Positions 1 through 4,597 of a DNA stretch of 5,340 nt are shown one piece after another. Each line of letters starts with the position of its first letter. The stretch's first letter is position 1. The position numbers and the translations under genes are program-made. The notes below the pieces were generated by a model, which was given only the letters and a program-made list of their open reading frames with translations, was not told where the DNA came from and made no database searches. This stretch comes from Prolixibacteraceae bacterium (GTDB taxonomy: Bacteria; Bacteroidota; Bacteroidia; Bacteroidales; Prolixibacteraceae): the NCBI GenBank assembly GCA_017998095.1, contig JAGODU010000245.1, positions 1 to 5,340 on the forward strand, read 5' to 3'.

Positions 1-412
1 GTCTATTGAGCTGACAGATCTCACAATTTCTGTAAAATTTAAACCCATCAGCGGAAAAATAGACCAGGCTGCAGGACTTGTATGGAGATACAAGGATAAT
101 AACAACTATTATGTTGTCAGGGGAAATGCACTCGAAGATAATGTCGTTCTTTACAAGTGTGAGAACGGTAAGCGGATTTCCCTTGATCCGGTCGGAACAA
201 ATCCGGGGACCTATGGCAAAAGTGCTCCAACCAATAAAACAGGGTGGAATGATCTGAAAGTCATTGTTAAAGGAAATAAGTTTGATGTCTGGTTCAATGG
301 CAACCTCCTTTATTCTGTGGTTGATGATACTTTCAAAGATAAAGGGAAGATGGGTTTGTGGACAAAGGCTGATTCATACATTCTGTTTGACGATTTTGTG
401 ATTACAAATTGA
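1..412 (+). CDS. C-terminal part of a secreted LamG/DUF1080-like (3-keto-disaccharide hydrolase-type fold) domain protein
   Basis: The frame starting at base 2 is open from the left edge to a TGA at 410-412, giving 136 residues of a gene whose start lies outside the window. The translation has the alternating beta-strand pattern of a concanavalin A-like jelly roll: it contains GLVWRYKDNNNYYVVRGNA, then ALEDNVVLYK, then GWNDLKVIVKGNKFDVWFNG, and ends with GKMGLWTKADSYILFDDFVI. These blocks are typical of the DUF1080/LamG-like domain found in secreted bacterial proteins that bind or act on sugars. The closing GLWTKAD...FDDF segment is the usual end of this domain, so the native C-terminus appears complete. 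No catalytic residues can be assigned from this part. It lies 16 bases before the DUF5916 gene on the same strand, so the two are probably co-transcribed. The fold assignment is fairly secure; the enzymatic role is unknown. Confidence 0.8.
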   Translation, partial: SIELTDLTISVKFKPISGKIDQAAGLVWRYKDNNNYYVVRGNALEDNVVLYKCENGKRISLDPVGTNPGTYGKSAPTNKTGWNDLKVIVKGNKFDVWFNGNLLYSVVDDTFKDKGKMGLWTKADSYILFDDFVITN

Positions 413-428
413 GAATATTTTTGTAATT

Positions 429-2498
429 ATGAAAAATCTCTCTGCAGTATTAATCCTTACCAGTATTTTGCTACTTCTTCCCGGGTTATTTGTATCAGGA
501 CAAAAGGCGATATCCATAACACCTGTTAAAAACTTGCCACTTATAGATGGAAACTCAGAAGATGTTATTCAATTAATGAGCTCATATAATTTTTTCCAAC
601 TTGAGCCGAATTATGGGTCTGCCTCCCCTAATGAAACCAAGATTGTAGTCCTGCAATCAACAGATACTCTTTATATCGCCATTGCATGTTTTCAAAATTC
701 AGAGGTGACGGCAAAGATACAGATGAGAGATAAATTCGGACAATCTGATGATGGAATATTCGTCATTTTAGATACTTACAATGACAATCGCAACTCCTAT
801 GGATTTGGTTTGAATCCTCTCGGAACCCAGGCTGATTTTAGAATAATGGATGACGGAAGAACGCTCGCCTATAACTGGGATACCGAATGGTCATCATCTG
901 CAGCAAAATACGAATGGGGCTGGTTTGCCGAGATGGCAATACCTTTCACAAGCATCAAATTCAAGAAAAATATTAATAACTGGCAGATAAATTTCAGACG
1001 GATCAATCGTGAGGATTCTGAAATATCTTATTGGAATTCAGTTGTGCAGGATGAATTCAAAGTATCCCAGTCAGGAAGCCTGATGAATATTAATCCACCT
1101 GCTACAAAAAACAATCTTTTAATAGTCCCTTATGGTATGGGGAAAGCGACCCGGACAAATACAGGAGAGGATAAATCATTTATCGAAGGACAGTTTGGTG
1201 GTGATATTAACTGGCAACCCAGTTCAAATCTTACTGCGAATATTACCGTAAATCCTGACTTTGCAACTGTAGAGGCTGATGAAGATGTTATTGATCTTTC
1301 AAAATATGAGATCAGGTATCCTGAGAAAAGAATATTCTTTCAGGAGGGGAACGAGATGTATAATACAAGGCTACAGTCGTTTTATTCAAGGCGTATAGGA
1401 GACATTTCCGGAGGTGTAAAGCTTACCGGCAAGGCAGGAAAAACAAATATAAATCTCATAAATGTATTTGATAAAAATGCATTTGACTCCACGGGAAATA
1501 AACCTATGTACACTGCAATTCGTGTAAAAAGGGATGTATTGAAATCATCAAGCATAGGTTTTACGGGTACAAATAAACTGCTTGATGAAAGGATGACGAC
1601 TACATTAAGTACAGATTATGTGCTTAACCTTGGCCCCTTATGGAAACTGACAGGCCAGTATGTAGCAGCAATTGATGACTGGAATAAACTGAGAAATGCA
1701 GGTTATGCACGATTCGCCGCTGAGAATAATTTCTTTCACTGGCATATCAGATATTCTTATACACAGGGTGATGGATTGAAGGATATTTTTAATGAAACCG
1801 GCTATATAAATGACGATGACAGAAATGAATTTGATTCGGACCTCTCATATAAATGGTGGATTAAAAATTCTCCAATTAAGTATATCTCGCTCGGAACTGC
1901 AATTAACGCATATTGGAACGATGATTTTACTAAGTTCATGAGTTGGAACCTGAATGAAACTGCTGATATTTTCCTGAAAAACAAGCTAAACTTTTCTTTC
2001 AGATATAATAATGAATACAGGTTCCTGAAAACTGACAGTGCTGATTATTATAACTATTATTATTCGGGAACTATCGGGTACAATACTGAGGCATATAACA
2101 GTGCACGGATAATTTTCCGGACAGGTCGCAGTTTCGGTTCAGATTATTATTCAGTTGAAGCAGGATTGCAGTTCAAGGCATTTGACAGACTTGCTCTCGA
2201 GCTTAAACCAAGGTTTATAAAATTCAGTCCTGAAACAAGTTCATTCAAAACAACATTCATAAACAGCTTTTCTGCAACATACAATTTTACAAATGATCTG
2301 TGGGTTAAACTGATTTGTCAGAACAATACTTCAATTGAGAAGATATATGTTTATGGCCTTTTAGGATGGAGATTCAAACCTCCGTTCGGTTCTCTTTATT
2401 TTATTGTCAATCACACTGAATATCTGGATACGTCTGGTCTGTTTCAGAATAAATATATCGGCTACCTGAAGCTTACCTGGCCGATATCTCTTCGATAA
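429..2498 (+). CDS. DUF5916 outer-membrane protein with N-terminal CBM9-like domain
   Basis: This is a complete 689-residue protein. Residues 1-24 form a signal peptide: MKN, then a Leu/Ile-rich core, ending near VSGQ. Residues about 30-230 resemble the carbohydrate-binding family 9-like (DOMON-like) domain, with LPLIDGNSED at the start, TLYIAIACF, and GWFAEMAIPFTSIKF followed by WQINFRRINR. The DUF5916 signature follows at about 270-340: NPDFATVEADEDVIDLSKYE, then YPEKRIFFQEGNEM and FYSRRIG. The rest, to residue 689, is a run of amphipathic, aromatic-rich strands with a strand-like end (YLKLTWPISLR), as expected of an outer-membrane beta-barrel. The family is common in Bacteroidota; its biochemical role is not established, and sugar binding or transport is inferred from the front domain. 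The ATG at 429 is the natural start because it directly precedes the signal peptide; no Shine-Dalgarno sequence is visible, which is normal in this phylum. The length is at the shorter end for the family but nothing looks missing. Confidence 0.88.
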   Translation: MKNLSAVLILTSILLLLPGLFVSGQKAISITPVKNLPLIDGNSEDVIQLMSSYNFFQLEPNYGSASPNETKIVVLQSTDTLYIAIACFQNSEVTAKIQMRDKFGQSDDGIFVILDTYNDNRNSYGFGLNPLGTQADFRIMDDGRTLAYNWDTEWSSSAAKYEWGWFAEMAIPFTSIKFKKNINNWQINFRRINREDSEISYWNSVVQDEFKVSQSGSLMNINPPATKNNLLIVPYGMGKATRTNTGEDKSFIEGQFGGDINWQPSSNLTANITVNPDFATVEADEDVIDLSKYEIRYPEKRIFFQEGNEMYNTRLQSFYSRRIGDISGGVKLTGKAGKTNINLINVFDKNAFDSTGNKPMYTAIRVKRDVLKSSSIGFTGTNKLLDERMTTTLSTDYVLNLGPLWKLTGQYVAAIDDWNKLRNAGYARFAAENNFFHWHIRYSYTQGDGLKDIFNETGYINDDDRNEFDSDLSYKWWIKNSPIKYISLGTAINAYWNDDFTKFMSWNLNETADIFLKNKLNFSFRYNNEYRFLKTDSADYYNYYYSGTIGYNTEAYNSARIIFRTGRSFGSDYYSVEAGLQFKAFDRLALELKPRFIKFSPETSSFKTTFINSFSATYNFTNDLWVKLICQNNTSIEKIYVYGLLGWRFKPPFGSLYFIVNHTEYLDTSGLFQNKYIGYLKLTWPISLR

Positions 2499-2501
2499 TC
2501 T

Positions 2502-2705
2502 ATGAGAACAAGAATTATATTAATCGGATTGTTTTCAAGCTTGCTTTTTGGTATTGCCATACCATTCAGTGGTCTCATTTCCGCCGTTTTCATAATCTTA
2601 GCATGCAATTTTTGGGGATTGGACAATCATCTGTCAGCCTTAATTGATGGAGTCTCGGTCCGGACAATAACATTCATCAAGGGAATAACATTCACATATT
2701 CATGA
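2502..2705 (+). CDS. Small hydrophobic membrane protein of unknown function (67 aa)
   Basis: The ATG lies three bases after the stop of the DUF5916 gene, which suggests coupled translation in the same operon. The product is 67 residues. Residues about 4-40 are strongly hydrophobic and could form two short membrane segments divided around the IPFSG turn (IILIGLFSSLLFGIAI and LISAVFIILACNFWG). The last 27 residues are more mixed (LDNHLSALIDGVSVRT). I do not recognise a family. The codon use looks like that of the neighbour rather than random sequence, and the position supports a real gene. It could also be a shortened remnant of a longer membrane protein, since apparently foreign DNA begins just downstream. 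The stop (TGA, 2703-2705) overlaps an ATG at 2702. Confidence 0.5.
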   Translation: MRTRIILIGLFSSLLFGIAIPFSGLISAVFIILACNFWGLDNHLSALIDGVSVRTITFIKGITFTYS

Positions 2706-2791
2706 ACATAAGGAGATTAATCACGCACACATACATTATACTGATTTACATCACAGGCATGAACATTAAGTTGTATCCGAACTTATACTAA
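2702..2791 (+). CDS. Short frame overlapping the 67-aa gene; possible truncated start of a third operon gene
   Basis: An ATG at 2702 shares the four bases ATGA with the stop of the 67-residue gene, the classic arrangement of translationally coupled genes. The frame runs 29 codons to a TAA at 2789-2791. It begins MNIRRLITHTYIILIYITG, a positively charged start followed by a hydrophobic stretch, like the beginning of a membrane or exported protein. It then stops within the nested inverted repeat at 2775-2849. One reading is that the first codons of a native gene were separated from the rest by insertion of the block to the right. The alternative is chance: short open frames are common in AT-rich DNA. 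Confidence 0.25.
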   Translation: MNIRRLITHTYIILIYITGMNIKLYPNLY

Positions 2792-2849
2792 CTGTAAAAT
2801 CCTGAAGTAAAAGGTCTTTTAATTGGTTACAAATTTTATCAGTTCGGAT
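2775..2849. repeat. Nested inverted repeat in the spacer left of the recombinase gene
   Basis: ATCCGAACT at 2775-2783 is matched exactly by its reverse complement AGTTCGGAT at 2841-2849, and three further pairs follow inside after one mismatch. Almost at the centre lies a second dyad, TAAAAG (2808-2813) and CTTTTA (2816-2821), separated by GT. The outer loop is too long and the arms have no T-tract, so this is not a standard terminator. It sits where the chromosomal operon ends and the recombinase block begins, and TGTATCCGAACTT (2772-2784) resembles the arm TGTATCAACTT of the inverted repeat upstream of the recombinase. A role as a recombination or attachment site is inference. Nothing else is recognised in 2850-2936. 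Confidence 0.4.
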
Positions 2850-2936
2850 TCCGAGGAAGACAAGAAATTATTTTGGACTTATTTCTGTTTCCAATTAACA
2901 ATACTATAATTCAACACAATTATATATTTGAATCAA

Positions 2937-3569
2937 TCAATTTTCTTTTAGTTGTTTCATCTTCCGAACAGTATTAATAGAATGCCCAGTTATTCCGGCA
3001 ATTCTCCTCACCGATAACTCGCTTTTATCAAGAAGATCTGAAACATTCTGATATTTGTTCAGTAACGCAGACGGGTTCGACTTTGCTCCATTAACCCGGC
3101 CATTGTACACTCCTTTCATCTTGGCAAGCTGTATCCCCTCATACTGACGATTCTTTCGCTGACTGTTCTCCATCTCGGCTCCTATGCTCAGCATCTGCAA
3201 CAGCATTTTCGCAACATTATTCTCCTTGCCATTCTCCATGGTGAGCATATTGAATTGTTGAATATATAGTGATATCCCTCTCTCATGAAGCAATTCCACA
3301 AAATTCAGAACATCGACCACTCTCCTGCCCAGGCGGCTTATTTCCGATACCATGACAACCTGAACTGGAGTCTTATCAATATAATCCATCAAAGATTTAA
3401 ACTCGGTTCTGGATCCGGATTTAATGGTTCCGGAGATTTTCTCCTGAAAGGTTCTTCTTACATGCCATCCCTTTTCCTGGGCGATATTTTTGAGATTGAT
3501 CAATTGCCGTTCATAATCCTGAGACAGGCTGCTAACTCTTGAATAAATTACTGCTTGCATGTGTATCAT
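2937..3569 (-). CDS. Small serine recombinase (resolvase/invertase family)
   Basis: This 210-residue protein has the layout of the resolvase/invertase family: an N-terminal catalytic domain (about 5-145), a short linker, and a C-terminal helix-turn-helix (about 172-196, SVRRIAGITGHSINTVRKMK). The catalytic set is visible: Ser13 and Arg11 in YSRVSS, Arg54 in the SGSRTEF segment, and Arg79 and Arg82 in SEISRLGRR. The Asp that often precedes the first of these arginines (DRLGR) is Ser78 here, a substitution I believe is tolerated in related recombinases. The long helix AEMENSQRKNRQYEG follows in the usual place. Family enzymes cut both DNA strands through a serine-DNA intermediate to resolve, invert or integrate DNA; which reaction this one performs is not evident. 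The start is uncertain: ATG at 3569, or the in-frame ATG at 3560, which gives an N-terminus (MQAVIYSRVSS) closer to family length. A TGTATCA box overlaps the first ATG, so the gene may be self-regulated. Sampled G+C is about 45%, higher than the replication-like gene to the right. Confidence 0.93.
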   Translation of the reverse strand: MIHMQAVIYSRVSSLSQDYERQLINLKNIAQEKGWHVRRTFQEKISGTIKSGSRTEFKSLMDYIDKTPVQVVMVSEISRLGRRVVDVLNFVELLHERGISLYIQQFNMLTMENGKENNVAKMLLQMLSIGAEMENSQRKNRQYEGIQLAKMKGVYNGRVNGAKSNPSALLNKYQNVSDLLDKSELSVRRIAGITGHSINTVRKMKQLKEN

Positions 3570-3708
3570 TTTTAGTGTGACCCTATTTTTAATTCATTCT
3601 GGCCGTTTTAGTGGCGTTTTTGCTGTGAAAAGTGTATCAACTTGAAGTATACTCTAAAGTTGATACAGACAATCCATACTTTACTCCAGTTTTTATCATT
3701 TGTATCAT
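3562..3708. promoter_or_regulatory. Cluster of TGTATCA boxes upstream of the recombinase gene, candidate recombinase binding region
   Basis: The 7-mer TGTATCA occurs at 3562-3568, 3633-3639 and 3701-3707 on the plus strand, and at 3661-3667 in reverse orientation. A related TATCAT also lies at 3694-3699, nine bases before the one at 3703-3708. Four copies of a 7-mer in under 150 bases is far more than chance predicts. Small serine recombinases often bind multi-part sites directly upstream of their own gene, where they also control its transcription; this is the expected location. The spacer 3570-3730 holds no open frame I can support. Function is inferred from position and repetition only. 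A phage-type regulator could bind here instead. Confidence 0.5.
3633..3667. repeat. 35-bp dyad with perfect 11-bp arms (candidate recombination site or operator)
   Basis: TGTATCAACTT at 3633-3643 is repeated exactly in reverse complement as AAGTTGATACA at 3657-3667. The 13-base centre contains the palindrome AGTATACT (3646-3653), whose axis is half a base from that of the arms. Two inverted half-sites around a short AT-rich centre is the general form of a serine recombinase crossover site, though this spacing is longer than in the best-known sites. As a transcript it could also form a hairpin, but there is no following T-tract to make a terminator. Confidence 0.6.
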
Positions 3709-3730
3709 CTTTGGCACTTTTCAATTTATA

Positions 3731-3901
3731 TCAGTTTACAACATAAGGATATAAGGTGCACCGTAAATATGGTTCAGGCACTTTTACGACATATGCAGCG
3801 ACTGGTCTTCCATCTTCCACTTCAATAAGAAGTAAATACCGATCAGGAGTTTCATAATCAACACAAAAGTGTTCCTGGAAAAACTTGATTTTCTTTTTCA
3901 T
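3731..3901 (-). CDS. Hypothetical 56-aa protein, divergent from the XRE regulator
   Basis: The minus strand has an ATG at 3901-3899 and a TGA at 3733-3731, giving 56 residues. The protein starts MKKKIKFFQEHFCVDYETPD, continues with RYLLLIEVEDGRPVAAYVV and ends PYLRCTLYPYVVN. The even mix of charged, hydrophobic and turn residues, with two strand-like blocks joined by EDGRP, looks like a small folded domain rather than random translation. I do not recognise the family. It is divergent from the XRE gene, with 140 bases between the two starts that carry repeated operator-like boxes. It also points towards the recombinase, 161 bases away on the same strand, so the two could share a transcript. 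No Shine-Dalgarno sequence is seen. A TATATTTG match just upstream would place transcription start at or very near the ATG. Confidence 0.55.
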   Translation of the reverse strand: MKKKIKFFQEHFCVDYETPDRYLLLIEVEDGRPVAAYVVKVPEPYLRCTLYPYVVN

Positions 3902-3905
3902 TTGA

Positions 3906-3913
3906 CAAATATA
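3906..3913 (-). promoter_or_regulatory. Possible Bacteroidota -7 element (TAnnTTTG) for the 56-aa gene
   Basis: The minus strand reads TATATTTG here, an exact match to the TAnnTTTG consensus of Bacteroidota housekeeping promoters. It ends four bases before the ATG, so transcription would begin at or very close to the start codon. No convincing TTTG -33 element is seen at the proper distance, and such AT-rich sequence gives chance matches. Confidence 0.25.
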
Positions 3914-3920
3914 AAAATAA

Positions 3921-3983
3921 TGTCATAATTATATGGTAATATTTATGACATTTTTTTATAATTGTGTGGTAATAATTATGACA
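3921..3983. promoter_or_regulatory. Triple TGTCATAA operator-like region between divergent genes
   Basis: TGGTAATATTTATGACA (3934-3950) and TGGTAATAATTATGACA (3967-3983) are direct repeats identical at 16 of 17 positions, with starts 33 bases apart (about three helical turns). A third copy faces them: TGTCATAATTAT at 3921-3932 is the exact reverse complement of 3972-3983. This gives three TGTCATAA boxes in 63 bases, located between the 56-residue gene and the XRE gene. The left boxes fall where the -33 region of a leftward promoter would be. The right box falls just upstream of a weak -7 match (GAACTTTG, 4000-4007) for the XRE gene. The natural inference is that the XRE protein binds here and controls both directions, as in phage and plasmid repressor regions. 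Confidence 0.65.
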
Positions 3984-4041
3984 AATGATGAAAATTATTG
4001 AACTTTGATCAGTTTCAGAATCATTATTTATAAGCATTGAA

Positions 4042-4293
4042 ATGAAATACGAGAGGAAGTCACCAATATCAGAGCAACATCAACAGATTCTGTTGGGTAT
4101 TGGAACAAGAATACAAGAGTTAAGAAAAAAAACCGGACTGTCGGTTGAACGCTTCTGTGCAAAAAACGATATACCGAGAATTTCGTACACAAATCTTGAA
4201 GCTGGCCGTAACTTTCATATGACTACTCTTCTGAAAGTACTGGATGCATATCCAGACATAAAGTCCCTTAACGATTTCTTTAAAAGCATTTAA
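4042..4293 (+). CDS. XRE-family helix-turn-helix transcriptional regulator
   Basis: This 83-residue protein is almost wholly one lambda-repressor-like DNA-binding domain. Residues about 19-80 show the HTH_3 pattern: IGTRIQELRKKTGLS (helix 1), VERFCAKNDI (helix 2), PRISYTNLEAGRN (recognition helix and turn), then TTLLKVLDAYPDIKSLNDFF. There is no additional sensing, peptidase or dimerisation domain, so it resembles small phage or plasmid repressors and the antitoxin-like regulators of mobile DNA. The ATG at 4042 leaves an 18-residue lead before the domain; no Shine-Dalgarno sequence is present. The divergent 56-residue gene and the three TGTCATAA boxes upstream make self-regulation likely. Its partner could be the 56-residue protein, but no toxin family is recognisable there. 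The DNA-binding assignment is firm; its target and role are inferred. Confidence 0.9.
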   Translation: MKYERKSPISEQHQQILLGIGTRIQELRKKTGLSVERFCAKNDIPRISYTNLEAGRNFHMTTLLKVLDAYPDIKSLNDFFKSI

Positions 4294-4300
4294 GTTATTA

Positions 4301-4405
4301 ATGGTAGGTGTAATACGGATGAAAGAAATTTCCGAAATGCATGATTTTTTACTGAATGATGCTTATGCCGGTGCCACATTTTTAATGAATTATTATTGTG
4401 ATTAA
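4301..4405 (+). CDS. Possible 34-aa small ORF after the XRE gene
   Basis: An ATG at 4301, eight bases after the XRE stop, opens 34 codons ending in TAA at 4403-4405. A second in-frame ATG at 4319 begins MKEISEMHDFLLND. The composition is reasonable for a peptide, but there is no recognised family and no ribosome binding site, and the length is within what chance allows. It occupies the first third of the 300-base spacer 4294-4593. The remainder (4406-4516) is AT-rich with only weak dyads, such as TTTGCAAA at 4413-4420, and holds no clear terminator. Confidence 0.2.
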   Translation: MVGVIRMKEISEMHDFLLNDAYAGATFLMNYYCD

Positions 4406-4516
4406 ACACATATTTGCAAACTAATCAGGCAGGTATAAAGTAAGGCATATATTTTAATTTGATTAATTTTCAATCAGTTGCTAATAAACAGATGTGGTAT
4501 ATACAAGTTTAAGTAC

Positions 4517-4597
4517 CTATAAAATCAAATATAGTACATATAATAATGATCCTTCTGTAATACAATGTGCAGCAATAACTTTCAATATTTTCTTCAT
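4517..4597 (-). CDS. Possible 26-aa hydrophobic peptide, start overlapping the stop of the replication-like gene
   Basis: On the minus strand an ATG at 4597-4595 shares ATGA with the TGA that ends the replication-like gene. The frame runs 26 codons to a TAG at 4519-4517. The peptide begins MKKILKVIAAHC and ends LLYVLYLIL, so it has a lysine-rich start and a hydrophobic tail. Coupled tiny membrane peptides exist in small phages and plasmids, but the coding length is too short to exclude chance. A weak stem (GTAC/TATA arms, 4513-4537) overlaps its end and is too AT-rich to call a terminator. Confidence 0.25.
   Translation of the reverse strand: MKKILKVIAAHCITEGSLLYVLYLIL

Noticed and set aside
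416..423. TATTTTTG matches the TAnnTTTG -7 promoter element, with TTTG 17 bases upstream (395-398).
   Set aside because: It ends only five bases before the DUF5916 ATG and would imply a leaderless message. The 16-base gap favours read-through from the upstream gene, and the match is easily due to chance in a T-rich stretch.
1802..1984. 60-codon open frame on the minus strand inside the DUF5916 gene.
   Set aside because: It is the shadow of a confident coding region, with no family resemblance or start signals.
2709..2716. Shine-Dalgarno-like AAGGAG just after the 67-aa gene.
   Set aside because: No start codon lies at a suitable distance downstream; the next ATG (2759) is over 40 bases away and opens only a few codons.
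3285..3542. 85-codon open frame on the plus strand inside the recombinase gene.
   Set aside because: It lies entirely antisense to the recombinase's conserved catalytic domain and shows no recognisable protein features.
2705..3749. AACATAAGGA occurs at 2705-2714 and again at 3740-3749, flanking the recombinase, as if a target-site duplication.
   Set aside because: Several 10-base repeats are expected by chance in 5 kb, and the right copy lies inside the 56-aa gene, which makes an element end there unlikely.
4455..4480. TGATT/AATCA inverted repeat as a terminator between the convergent XRE and replication-like genes.
   Set aside because: Arms are only five AT-rich pairs with no G+C-rich stem or clear T-tract.
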